64,000 bases of DNA, from contig OY759270.1 of NCBI GenBank assembly GCA_963662155.1, positions 54,148,374 through 54,212,373 of the forward strand, in the 5' to 3' direction. Below the pieces are notes generated by a model, which was not told the DNA's origin, made no database searches, and worked only from the letters and a program-made list of their open reading frames with translations. Below, in pieces: positions 12,317-23,078 of this stretch. Numbering within the stretch: position 1 is the first letter of the stretch; the number at the start of each line of letters is the position of its first letter. This stretch comes from Lamellibrachia columna. Its lineage: Eukaryota; Annelida; Polychaeta; Sabellida; Siboglinidae. Made by a program: the position numbers and the translations under genes.

Positions 12317-12335
12317 TAGAATCATGTGATTATTG
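12161..12335. repeat. (TA)n microsatellite with a 14-bp flanking inverted repeat
   Basis: A long TA tract is interrupted by AATCACATGATTCT (12218-12231). Its exact reverse complement is at 12318-12331, so 12218-12331 could fold into a long hairpin. Confidence 0.9.
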
Positions 12336-12399
12336 AATATAAGTAACATTATTACATACACATATATGTAGTTCGCATATCAAATTATTATAGGGGTCA

Positions 12400-12660
12400 A
12401 TTACGCGATACGGATCCACAAGCTGCCGCCACAGAATCCACAAGCTACCGCCATCACCAGATGGCGCCACACATACATGTGTGGGGAATAGGGAAATACC
12501 TCTATTATCGCTCACTGACGTCATCAGCGCCCCAGCGGTGGCGGCAGCTTGAGGAAATGGCTGCATTTCACGGAATATATGCAGCAATGTGTCGCTACCG
12601 CTAGGGGGCGCTGACATTACGACTTACATGACGTCACTCGTGAGCGCCGCCTGGTAACAA
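12400..12660. other. GC-rich unassigned segment with inverted repeats
   Basis: CAAGCTGCCGCCAC (about 12419) is repeated inverted as GTGGCGGCAGCTTG (about 12539). TGACGTCA-type motifs occur at about 12517 and 12629. It could be the end of a DNA transposon; no coding is seen. Confidence 0.45.
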
Positions 12661-12667
12661 ATGGTAA

Positions 12668-13993
12668 GACAAAAAGAGCCATAAATCTGACCCAGCTAAC
12701 TACAGACCCATATCACTAACCTGCATCCTCTGTAAAGTAATGGAACATATCATCCTAAGCAACATGTGGAAACACCTGCACAAGCATAACATCATTCTCC
12801 ACTTCCAACACGGATTTCAGTCGGGACTGTCTTGTGAATCTCAACTCATTGAGACAGTCCACGACTGGATGACTGCTATGGACAACAAGACCCAAATTGA
12901 CGCAATCCTGCTTGACTTTGCTAAAGCCTTCGACAAAGTGCCTCACCTACGTCTTCTATCAAAATTGACCTCCTACGGAATCACTGGAAACACTCAAAAT
13001 TGGATCAAATCTTTTCTATCCAACCGCAAACAGAGAGTCTCAGTTAACGGTGCCCTGTCGGACATCACAGATGTCACATCTGGTGTCCCACAGGGTTCAG
13101 TTCTAGGACCTGTCCTCTTCTTACTCTACATAAATGACATAAATGGGAACATCAAATCTTCTATACGCCTTTTTGCAGATGATAGTATTATATATCGTAA
13201 AATTTCTTCCAAAACCGACCATGAAATTCTCCAAACTGACCTTAGCCAACTCCAAACATGGTCAGACAAATGGCAAATGGAATTTAATGTATCTAAATGC
13301 GTCCACCTTCCAATAACAAACAAAACTAAACCCAGCACACACAAGTACTCGCTTTCTGGCCAGCCATTATCCACCGTATCCAGCCACTCATACCTCGGAG
13401 TAAAATTGGATTCCAAATTAACCTGGACAAATCACGTCACTGACATAACTTCAAAATCTTCGAAATGTTTAGGCATGATTAAACGAACTCTTGGCCCATG
13501 TAAACCCGAAGTTAAGCAAACAGCGTACAACATGCTAATCCGGCCAAAACTTGAGTACTCTTCATCCATATGGAATCCCCACACCTTTTCACAAGTTAAA
13601 AGCCTTGAAAGAGTGCAACACTCTGCTGCCAGATTTGTTAAAAATTATTACAGACGGAACACAAATCCAGCAGATCTAATTACTGCCCTTGGATGGCCAA
13701 CCCTCGAACGAAGGCGCATTATCAAACAAGCCACTACCTTCTACAAAATTCTAAACAACATTATTGAGATCACCCCCCCCCCTCCGGGCCTACTAACTCG
13801 CTCTCGAACCCGTGGACAATACATAGCCCCCAAGTGTCGTATAAATGCAATGGTCTTTTCATTTTATCCTAGAGCCATTCGCATATGGAATATGATTCCA
13901 TCAAAAATTGCCAACATAAAAAACCCAAAATCATTTCAAGAAGCTATTATGGAACTCCCTTTCACCACACCTCCTCACCTAAACTGCCTTTAA
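12668..13993 (+). CDS. LINE reverse transcriptase ORF, uninterrupted but 5'-truncated
   Basis: The frame is open from 12668 (first in-frame ATG 12740) to TAA at 13991-13993, 441 codons. Motifs in order are [43 protein letters not shown] (catalytic Asp), [23 protein letters not shown] (intact catalytic FADD), WQMEFNVSKC, SYLGVKLDSKLTW, IRPKLEYSSSIWNPH, LERVQHSAARFV, LGWPTLERRR and RAIRIWNMIP. It is the RT and thumb of a Jockey/CR1-group non-LTR element; the endonuclease and ORF1 are missing, so it cannot move by itself. The 3' UTR ends near 14140 in an A-rich ATAAAATAAATAAAA run. No stop or frameshift in this part suggests a young insertion. Confidence 0.88.
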   Translation, partial: DKKSHKSDPANYRPISLTCILCKVMEHIILSNMWKHLHKHNIILHFQHGFQSGLSCESQLIETVHDWMTAMDNKTQIDAILLDFAKAFDKVPHLRLLSKLTSYGITGNTQNWIKSFLSNRKQRVSVNGALSDITDVTSGVPQGSVLGPVLFLLYINDINGNIKSSIRLFADDSIIYRKISSKTDHEILQTDLSQLQTWSDKWQMEFNVSKCVHLPITNKTKPSTHKYSLSGQPLSTVSSHSYLGVKLDSKLTWTNHVTDITSKSSKCLGMIKRTLGPCKPEVKQTAYNMLIRPKLEYSSSIWNPHTFSQVKSLERVQHSAARFVKNYYRRNTNPADLITALGWPTLERRRIIKQATTFYKILNNIIEITPPPPGLLTRSRTRGQYIAPKCRINAMVFSFYPRAIRIWNMIPSKIANIKNPKSFQEAIMELPFTTPPHLNCL

Positions 13994-14149
13994 AACACAG
14001 TGCTCAGCGTAAACTTATCCATGGTGTGGGTATGGAGACTGTCTATGTGTGCATGTGGCAAGGCAGCGACAGTATCCATACACACAACCAACCTATTAAA
14101 AATTTTCGTTAAACATCCTATACATAAAATAAATAAAACTATCAGATAA

Positions 14150-14700
14150 AAACCATTTCAGCAACATTAATGATACTAGTCTTTTAATCGAACGTACCAC
14201 CCACAGCGCATGCGCACAGTCCACCACAAACTCCTGCGTTAGCCCAAGTTTGGAGTAAACCACTTGAGACTCGAGACTTGCCTGGCGGACCTTTCAGTTG
14301 CGCCTGCGAAACGTGACTTCCTATATTTTGTATATTAAAACGTTAATTATTGCCAAACACGTGTTTTCCGATTGCGCATGCGGAATCACACGCTTCCCGA
14401 AAGGGCATATTCTAGGGGAAACGAAATTGCTACCCTAAGAGCCACTGGTGACTTTCGCTGCCACCGGCGGCGGAGCCACTTCCAGTTGCGTGTGGAATGC
14501 GGATTTCAGATCCACTTCCAGTTGCGCATGCACAACGTGACCACTATATGGCTTCCTTAATTCTTGTAGTAGGGTATGCTAGCGTGTGAAATTTTAAAAA
14601 TTTGTAAAATAAATGTGTGTAGATGTTAGTGGCTATTTATATATGACCATGTGGCGGCCTATTTGACCTTGTCTTTTATTTTGTTGCATTTAACCGGGGT
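14150..14700. other. unassigned segment with repeated CTTCCAGTTGCG motifs
   Basis: CACTTCCAGTTGCG-type motifs appear at about 14296, 14478 and 14512, with nearby GCGCATGC. It lies just outside the Polinton remnant and might be its left flank, but I cannot show a terminal repeat. A TATAAAA at about 14701 precedes the capsid-like frame. Confidence 0.4.
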
Positions 14701-14759
14701 ATAAAACCATGCAGAAATGCTTCCGCGCTAAGTAAGTACTGCTTTTATATGTACACATC

Positions 14760-15290
14760 AAAGGAATGACCAAGTACCCGATACGTCGCATCGACTGCAA
14801 AGTGTTCTCGATACCGCAAGGGATCATGTCTCATACGCACGAGAACGTGTACTTCGGCGTCCTGTCGAAGCGCGTGGTCTTGTGATGCATCGATAACGAC
14901 TCTTACAAAGGAACCTACAACAAAAACCCGTTTCACGCCATACAAAACGACTATAACTTCCTTGCCGAGCAAGTCGCTGCAACTGGAGTTCGTTGAAGGA
15001 TCCTACATTAGAAGTTACTTAAACATGTTCGCCGCCACCGGCAAAGCGTTCGAGAACAATGGGAACGACCCGACACGCACCATATTCGGACCGGGGTACA
15101 CGCTCTTTCCGGCGGCGACACGTGCGACGGAGCTTACTTCAATCTCACGCTTAAGGGAACCTACGAATCGAGGTGCACATTGGGGCCGCTGTCCAGTAGA
15201 CGGTGAACGTCGTCGTGAATGGGGAATTCGAGACGGTTCTGGAGATCAACAGAAGCAGGAACATCGTGTATGACTACTGGTGGACACGAC
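14760..15290 (+). pseudogene. Polinton/Maverick capsid-like protein, C-terminal part
   Basis: Plus-strand frames read KYPIRRIDCKVFSIPQG, KRVVL, DNDSYKGTYNKNPF, SYIRSYLNMFAATGKAF, GGDTCDGAYFNLTLKGTY and NGEFETVLEINRSRNIVYDY. I recognise this as the F54H12.2-like Polinton protein, which is thought to be a jelly-roll capsid protein. Frameshifts are present at about 14885, 14990-15060 and 15200. Only the C-terminal half remains. It belongs to a virus-like DNA element integrated in the host genome and is clearly inactive. Confidence 0.72.
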
Positions 15291-15665
15291 CGAGCTCGAG
15301 CGACGTGGTTCCCAAAGATGGTCTATCTAGAACAAACAGTGCCTATCAGACGGCCTTCGTCTGCAACACCGACGACGGCTATAAGCCAGACCAACACTGG
15401 ATCAGTCTTTATATGAACGAGGACCGTCGCGGCGAATACATTTCTGCGCGACAACTGCCGAGAGTGGATTTTTAAAGATAAACGTCAATGTTCTTTATCT
15501 AACGTGTGCGGACAATACTGCGTCGTCTACTTACTGCTTCGATGTCGGGGTATGCCGGTGAAGGTTTTTACGAGAGTCTTTGGCCCTAATTTAGTGGATA
15601 ACGATTGTCGCGTGTTCAATTGGCTTGAAGATGTAAGACAATGTGCGTTCCGTAGTCATTAGTAG
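15291..15665 (+). pseudogene. Polinton adenain-like cysteine protease, broken
   Basis: It follows the capsid-like end without a gap. The frame reads YQTAFVCNTDDG, then DQHWISLYM (catalytic His). After a frameshift near 15440 come DNCREWIF and SNVCGQYCVVYLLLRCRG, the Gln/Cys motif of the adenovirus-type protease family. The N-terminal part is missing and appears deleted at the junction with the capsid-like gene. In Polintons this enzyme matures capsid proteins; here it is a remnant. Confidence 0.78.
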
Positions 15666-15889
15666 TTATCGCTTAATGTCATTAAACTTAAGTAGTAGTA
15701 TATATGTAGATGACAGTACATCAGTAGCAGTTATCGCTTAATGTTCATTGCTTCATGAATATATATGTAGACGCAAGACAAGGAACATATCATCAGTATT
15801 CATTGCTTGATGTCATTAGCTCTAATTGAAGTAGAGATGTTGACGCTGATGCAAAATAGTGAACAAAAAGGTATAGTAACGTTTTAGTT
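15666..15889. repeat. short imperfect duplication between convergent Polinton genes
   Basis: AGTTATCGCTTAATGT and an ATATATGTAGA motif occur twice, at about 15663-15710 and 15730-15770. It is otherwise AT-rich and non-coding. Confidence 0.55.
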
Positions 15890-17760
15890 TAATTACACGA
15901 TCAGGAGTGCGTCGTCCAGTACTTCTCGTTTCGCGTAGAAGTACGTGAGGGCCGCCCGTTCCTGCACGTACATCAATACAGACGAGTCTTTCACTTGGAA
16001 CCAACGATTCCACCCGCGGCCTTTCCATCGACGAGCCAGCACGCCGAGGACCCCGTCCTTGTTGACAGCGTTCCGGCGCTAGCTCAGGCCTTTCTTGCTG
16101 TACTTGTTGCTGGCTCCGAAACAACAGTACGTCTGACTGCACAAGCAGACGAAGCCGTCGCTGCACCATTCCACTTTATAGAGACCCGACGTTCGTGGGT
16201 CGAACGCCTTGTGGATGGCGCAGCAACGCTCGACCGATTCCAACACCCGAACGTCGTGTCGACATCGGACGTGAGCCTCCTCGTGGTCGGCGCAATACTC
16301 AGATAGGAGACATTCGGCTCGATGTCGAAAGTAATGCTCGCGTTTAGTCGCGGACACGAGATTGTGTGCGCATTCGCCGGCCAAGGAAATGTGCACCGCA
16401 TCCATATGCATCTCGCTGTAACAGAAGTCGGTCTATATACGTGACGACAAAGTCGTAGTAGAACTGCAGCATGCGCAGTTTCTTGTCTTGGTAGAAGAAA
16501 TAACCAATGTGCAGCGGCAAGGTGTGGGTCACCGTTCAATTCGACCTCGTTGAGGTCGTCGACGACGGATTCGAGCTGGCGGAAGCGTCGGTTTTGTTAT
16601 CAAAGTCGACGCGCCGGTTGTCGATGCTCCGGTTGTCGACGCTCCGGTTGTCGACGCTCCGGTTATCGACGCGCCGGTTGTCGACGCTCCGGTTGTCGAC
16701 GCTCCGGTTGTCGACGCTCCGGTTGTCGACGCGCCGGTTGTCGACGCCCCGGTTGTCGACGCACCGGTTGTCGACGCTCCGGTTGTCGACGCGCCGGTTG
16801 TCGACGCGCCGGTTGTCGACGCGCCGGTTGTCGACGCTCCGGTTGTCGACGCGCCGGTTGTCGACGCTCCGGTTGTCGACGCTCCGGTTGTCGACGCGCC
16901 GGTTGTCGACGCTCCGGTTGTCGTGCAGAAGTTGACGACTGAGGAGGCGTCTTTCGGAGGCAGAGAGGGTTCGTATGGCTGCAGCACATCGTCCATATCC
17001 TCGTACAGGAAATGTCGTGATGTCCAGAAATTTCAACATGTCTGTTGACAAGCACATGAAATTGTTGTGCATCTTGATCACGAAACGTGGGGAGATGTCC
17101 TGTTCTTCGCCGGCTTCATTGACCAACAAGCGCGGCTCCAGGTACTTCATAACGACGTTCAGGTCGTACTTCCCTTAATTAAATCCGATCACGGGAAGCT
17201 GTTTCAGATAGCCGTGCAATCGTCCTATCAGTTTGTTATGGGGGTTCTTCTTCGAGACATCGTCGTCGCCGGAAGACGTCGTTGAGGCTTTGCTGGCGAC
17301 TTGTTTCTCATTCCACTCAGTCTGTAACAAAGCCAGCTCTTCGAACACGTCTTCGTACACGATTTACAGCGTGTCGTACGCCGTCTCGCTCATAGATTAT
17401 AGGGCTCGCATTGAAGAGTCCACCGACACCTTCAAGTCGCCGTCCGTGTTGAAACAGCGTGGCTGTTCGTGTCTCGGTACTTTCATAGTCACGCTTACGC
17501 TCAACAGTCGTGCCACAACAGACACTGGAATCTGGCGCTGTCCGACGGCAGGTGCTTGGTGTCAAAGAAGCACTCGAAATCAAACGTCGCGCGGTACGGG
17601 TAATATCGCAACGCTTCTTGGATATGGTTGCCCTCGTCGGCCAGTTGTTCAAACACCGACAGACTTCGGATGGTACAGTATACCTCCTTCGCTGGCCCGT
17701 TCGTGTTTGCGCAGCTTAATCGCCGCCATCCATAATGCGTCACCGCACTTTCCGTATCGG
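15890..17760 (-). pseudogene. Polinton protein-primed DNA polymerase B, broken
   Basis: The minus strand, converging on the protease gene, carries in order YPYRATFDFECFFD (exonuclease motif I, about 17563-17590), KLIGRLHGYLKQLPVIGFN (about 17180-17235), FVIKMHNNFMCLSTDMLKFLD (about 17040-17090), YQDKKLRMLQFYYDFV (about 16440-16490) and GLYKVEWCSDGFVCLCSQTY (about 16105-16170). This is the order of family B protein-primed polymerases of Polintons. Several frameshifts and stops break it. At the place of the catalytic DTDS the frame reads MDAVH, so the active site is lost. A 15-bp array is inserted between the exonuclease and polymerase parts. N-terminal sequence may extend to about 18050 but is unclear. 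Confidence 0.8.
16612..16925 (-). repeat. 15-bp (5-codon) array inside the Polinton polymerase (~21 copies)
   Basis: The unit on the plus strand is GTTGTCGACGC[TG]CCG. On the minus strand one frame codes NRSVD/NRRVD. It is CpG-dense and open in all frames, so it produces several false reading frames. Confidence 0.94.
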
Positions 17761-17999
17761 TAGGTACGTTAGAACCGATTCACGCCTTGAATTTAGAGAT
17801 TCACGTTCAATGTGTCGTGATAGTGACACAACGAACTGTTAAGGTATCTTTCCAAACTGATGACGGCCTTGTTCCTCTTGATGTAGACTGGAAGCACCGT
17901 ACCGACGAAACCGATAGGGCTGTTGGACGATGCAGCTAATAGCTTATTGTGTCGATTATGTCGAGCAGGTGGTGCAAAATGTCAAAATTGATGGTTACT

Positions 18000-18424
18000 T
18001 CGAGCATGTAAAACACCGTGTTTAGTAACCCAGTAGTTTGCCATGCTACCATGTAGTGGCGCAATAGGTTATTAAAAATATATATTTCCAAAGGGGGGCG
18101 TGGCCACTGAAGCAAGGGAATGTATGTTGCGAACTATATACTTGTAACTATTAAAATGTAACATCACGTTTTTGACTACCCAAAATTTTATTACTGGACA
18201 ATCAGCTGTGCAACATGTTGTGAGATCACAGCTGACATTACGGGGCAATTTGCTTTGTAACAATGTTATAACATGGCAGCGGACATTACTGGACTAGTAG
18301 ATTTGTAACGGTCGAACTGGGAATGCTAATTGCCTAACAATGGTGACTGTCTCTGTTGGCTATCGTGCATTGCTTGTCCCTATAAAAAGAACACAATCAG
18401 TAGGTGTTGATCACTTGCCTCTTG
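18000..18424. other. unassigned stretch between Polinton remnant and LINE
   Basis: AT-rich with a GGGGGGCGTGGCC patch at about 18091. No coding region or terminal repeat is recognised. Confidence 0.4.
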
Positions 18425-19450
18425 GCATAGCTATCAAAATAGCATAGGATAATTCATCGGTGGTCTTCTCGGTTTCGAGCATGACATTAATATCGCAAAT
18501 CGTTCAACGTTTTCTCGCACAAGCTCTTTCATTGGATAGTTGGCCAATACGAGCCGCCAATTTCCTTCCGCAGTATCGGCATGCGAACTATGACTGTTCA
18601 TTTGTTCGATTTGCCAGCACAAGCGCACGTTCATGGCGGCGTTGTCATTTGATTTCAGCATCGGTTGATCTTTTGATTTCAGCTTATGCGGCTCCGTTTT
18701 TGACGGCCGTCTCTTCCCAGTGCCTCTTGTTGATATCTGCGGCGTGGAGGTGTCGCTTTGTGCAGTCCATGTACCGTAAGTGTAGTCTTCCAACATTTCG
18801 CTTTGTCTGCCATAGCTTGCCGTACAAAACTGCTTTAGGCAGTGGCCGGTCCAGGTAAGTTGCCGGCTTAGAAGCATTGCCTCGATGCTCGGCATATCGG
18901 CACGTTGCAGTACTTCATTGTTGGTCACCCGGTCTGACCACTTGATTCCGAGGATGGCTTGTAAGTGGCGTAGGTGTATATGTGACAATTGCTGAATATG
19001 ACGTCCATATAGCGTGTATGTCTCTGGACTGTACATAATACATGATAGGATGATTTTGTTACAAACTTGATGCTGTGTTTGCACCATAATCGTTCACGTG
19101 GTTGTCCGAACGCGGCAGATGCCGACTGAATTCGCGCCGATGCTGCAGTCGTTTGCGATGGTGTTCCCAAGGTATTTAAAGGTGGTCGCGACGTTAAGTG
19201 GCGTACCATTGAGCAAGATATTGTCGGTGCTGTGTACGGTGTCCCGGGAGCGGGTTGGTGCAAGACCTCAATTTTTCGAACATTGTTAGAGAGTCCCAAA
19301 GATGCAGAAGCGGCGGCAAACCTGTCAAGTATCGTTTGCAGATCAACTTCAGAATGTGACACAAAGCCTGTATCGTCAGCGTATAGAAGGTCCCGAACGC
19401 ACAATTGTCGTACCTACGTCTTCGCTCTGAGGCGGGACACACTGAAAAGC
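18425..19450 (-). mobile_element. LINE 3' half (RT from YADD to C-terminal finger), broken
   Basis: The minus strand reads VRDLLYADDTGFVSHSEVDL (catalytic YADD), then after frameshifts LRHLQAILGIKWSDRVTNNE, VLQRADMPSIEAMLLSRQLT and WTGHCLK, and near the end FACRYCGRKLAARIGQLSN, a C-terminal zinc-finger-like motif. It is a non-LTR element of the endonuclease-RT type with a C-terminal finger, 5'-truncated just before YADD. At least two frameshifts are present. Confidence 0.82.
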
Positions 19451-19489
19451 CTTCCTTCGGAGCGAGTTATTGTGTAAACGTCATTAACC

Positions 19490-20540
19490 TCTTTTCCAGT
19501 CATTTTGCGTAATGACTGAAATGTTCAGTCATTTCATAAAAAGCCTGAGTGAAACAGTAATTTCGCGTAATGCCTAAGCATGTCAGTCATTATGCGAAAT
19601 GACGATTACGCAGACTGACTCTAACATAAATACATAATCAATTAGTCTTTTCTTACTATTCATGCAAACTATTATTCATTTATTACTAAAAAATGCATGT
19701 ACACCAGTTACAAAGATTCTGATATTAATAATTGACTTCTATGGTGCCTATATCGTTAGGAAGCTTAGCTCAGAGGCACAACAAAACAGAACCATTCAGC
19801 ATATTCATGAACTGGGACGTGCAAAAGTCATTATCAGAACAAGGGACAACCGAAGATTTATGGTGGAAATGCAATTTGAAATGTCTCGAGTTATTTTCGG
19901 AAGATAGCTTTAGTTTCAGATGTTTTCAAAGTGATGGAGAGTTAATTGCAGACCTTTGGTGCAGTGACAGAGAAAGTACGTTAGCCCACAACTTATATAC
20001 AGTACCCCTCAGCAGATAGAGAGGGTCTTAGGGGTTTGAAGACCCCCCCTAGGCTACTAGGCCTATGTCCATGGCAAATATTACGGTTAAGGACAATGTA
20101 TACTGGCCTACATCGGACCTAGTGTCAATGTAAAGACTGAAGTATTAGTAGCCGGCTAATATTAACCCTTCTGTAAATAGAATGATACGTGTCGTCCCGC
20201 CCCCCCCCCTCTGGTCGTAAGTAGACTGACATATGACTACGACTGACTGAGACCCCCTGCCAACAAGCCTAGATCCGCCCCTGGTACCTGTTTCTTGTTG
20301 AACAATGTATACATAACAAGTCCATACATTCATGGACTACACAACTCTTATTACTACAATATTACTAGGGCCCCCAGTTTTCTTCAGCCAAGCAATAGAG
20401 CCATTATCCAATTAGTTCAATATAATATAATGACTACTTATGAAATAGAAATAAATTGCCTTTTCAGTAAAACAACCAAACAGCAATGTTCAAAGTTATG
20501 TGACATGTCCTAAAACTGGGTTTGTCGATAAACTGTCCAA
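19490..20540. other. unassigned segment with inverted repeats and a possible transposon tip
   Basis: CAGTCATTTTGCGTAATGAC (about 19497) is met by an imperfect inverse, GTCATTATGCGAAATGAC, at about 19590. At 20253-20283 the minus strand reads CAGGGGCGGATCTAGG, a common cut-and-paste transposon tip, but I found no partner. Frames at 19660-20020 have no recognisable motif. Confidence 0.4.
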
Positions 20541-20554
20541 AATGAGTGTTTATA

Positions 20555-20905
20555 CCATACTGTACAGCACATACATCATATTGTACAGCAAATGCATTAT
20601 ACTATACAGCCCATGCATCATACTGTACTGTATATCACATCCATCATACTATATGGCACATGCATCATACTATATGGCACATGCATCATACTATATGGCA
20701 CACACATCATACTGTACAGCACATACATCATACTGTACAGCACATACATCATACTGTACAGCACATACATCATACTGTACAGCACATACATCATACTGTA
20801 CAGCATATACATCATACTGTACAGCACATACATCATACTGTACAGCACACACATAATGCTGTACAGCACATGCATCATACTGTACAACACATACATCACA
20901 TTGTA
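20555..20905 (+). repeat. 21-bp minisatellite (~16 copies)
   Basis: The unit is CATCATACTGTACAGCACAT then A, containing the palindrome TGTACA. Left copies are diverged (CTATATGGCACATG). It lies beyond the 3' end of the ABCB1 gene. Confidence 0.92.
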
Positions 20906-20939
20906 AAGTATAAAATGCTGCCATAAATACAACTCATCT

Positions 20940-21413
20940 AAAAATTACACAAAACAATTCTTGTAGTAGGGTAGTTAAGACATTGTACAATAACCTTAGT
21001 TTCCTACTTCGATGTTAATATAGTATCACATGCTTCAACATGCTTCAAATATAGCTGAAGCCATCTCAAATAAGATATGTGCAACATTGCTTGTATATAT
21101 TAGAGAAACATTAATAATATTACAGGTCAAAGTGCATTTCTGTGGAAAGTATAAAAGTATATTTCTTGCTCTCTAAATAAGCTGTAGCATTATGTACCGG
21201 TGTAAGTTACCAGGTATGTGTATTAAAATATTTTACATGCAAATACAAGTAAGTGTACAAAGATAACTATATTTCAGTAAAATACTGCTTAATATTATTG
21301 CGCCTTCATTTAGCAGTAACTTACTGAAAGCACCTTGTGCTTTTTATACACTACTAAGACTGTCTGAATGTCCCAAGAAAAAATGTCTCAGTCAAAATTC
21401 CAGATGACATTCA
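20940..21413 (-). other. probable 3' UTR region of the ABCB1-type gene
   Basis: This is sequence after the TAG stop. It is AT-rich and unique. I found no AATAAA; AATAAT occurs about 115 bases past the stop. The mature end is not placed. Confidence 0.4.
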
Positions 21414-21605
21414 CTAAATGGCTGAGCTGTTCAACTCAAAGAATGCGCCTCTCTTGGCTACGAGCTGCGAGTGTGTTCCCATCTCCACGATGCGGCCATT
21501 TTTGATGACAAGAATGCAGTCTGCATTTTGTATGGTGGAAAGACGGTGGGCAATGACGATGCTTGTGCGACCTTGCTGAGCTCGGTCAAGGGCATCCTGA
21601 ACAAT
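21414..21605 (-). CDS. ABCB1: ABCB1-type exon 17 of window: NBD2 H-loop, C-terminus and stop
   Basis: This is the last coding exon: 63 codons and TAG. The acceptor is TTGTTCAG and entry is in phase 0. It reads [20 protein letters not shown], giving the H-loop His811, then [20 protein letters not shown] and [20 protein letters not shown]. The C-terminus is short, as in other ABCB full transporters. I saw no canonical AATAAA in the ~450 bases after the stop, so the polyadenylation site is unplaced. Confidence 0.95.
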   Translation of the reverse strand: MVQDALDRAQQGRTSIVIAHRLSTIQNADCILVIKNGRIVEMGTHSQLVAKRGAFFELNSSAI

Positions 21606-22798
21606 CTGAACAAAAGAGAATGGTGCAACGTTAGTCAGTGACAATAGGCTACTCGATGTATCAGTAATCCTGAAGCATCGTTTTGAGAGGGTTAGAATGT
21701 CGGACTCTCAATTGAGAGAATCAGGTTCATTCAGCTGTATAAATGAGTAGCTAGCTATAGGCAGTGGTGGATATGTGAACAAATACTCTTTGCTCAGTAA
21801 TTGCAGCTTGGCTGACTACTTCCCACAGAAGTCAAGATGGCGTTGGAATGAAAGGTCTGCCCCAGGGGGTGAAACAAAGCGCTTTGAACAGTCCAAGGAC
21901 TGGATACCGCGCTGTATAAGAACGTATATTTATTGCATTAGAAGCATATAAGTATATATTATGCATATACCGTATTTGACCGTGCTATCGCCCATTCCAG
22001 TATTATCGCCCACTCCCCATCTCATGGAAATTTGGGGTTAACCGCCCACCTGCTCACATTCTTCCCACCCCATCTCAGCTACACAGAATAATGTCAAAAT
22101 GTGAATGATAGCCATGCAGAAATGCCACAAAACGGGCAGCAAACGCTTTGTTGAATATTCTTTACAACGTCTGCTCCATTGTGTGCAATGATGTCAGCCT
22201 AATAGTCAGATATGGTAAGTACTGCTGTAAACCTTCAGTTGCCCTTTTCTGATAAACAAACGTATGTGTAAAATCATTACTGTCAAGCAGCAGAGGAAAG
22301 CAATACTTCTTACTGGCTAAAGCTATTGAATTTCTGCTATGATCATGAGGCTTTGACGGGTTGATTTGAGCGTTCTCACAACGACATGGCTAGTGTGATA
22401 GGACAGACCAGTAGCAACACCTGCCGCATGTATTACTACCAACTTGGATGAGCAGTCGGACTAGTTTCATGAAGTTTGTGTATCGTACAACGGAACCAAG
22501 CTGGACGTTTGACTAAGAACACTGAACAGTCGTACACAACATGATGCAAGCAATTACACGTATTCTTCGTCAAACGTCCGTAAAAGGTTCGTATTAGTTC
22601 CCTCGTGTGGTACGGATGGTTCATGAACCCGGCCCCTTGTTCGTGGGGCATTGGTGCATAGTTGCGATCCCAGTCAGTTAACGATGTTTCTATAATTTTT
22701 TTATGTGGGGGGCGTTAATGCAAATCCCCATTAGCGCTCATCCCCTAATTTTTTTATATTTCGACCTAACCACCTATGGGCGATAGCCCGGTCAAATA

Positions 22799-22883
<85 letters not shown>

Positions 22884-22924
22884 TATATACATATATATAC
22901 ACATATATATACATATATATATAC

Positions 22925-22961
<37 letters not shown>

Positions 22962-23011
22962 TATGTGTATATATATGTGTGTATATATGTGTGTATATAT
23001 ATGTGTATATA

Positions 23012-23078
<67 letters not shown>

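Noticed and set aside
16507..17150. Arg/Ser-rich and TGAS-rich frames
   Set aside because: They are shadows of the 15-bp array inside the Polinton polymerase.
19662..20019. Two 80-95-codon frames considered as a small gene
   Set aside because: No recognisable motif, no splice or start support, and they overlap in different frames; left unannotated.
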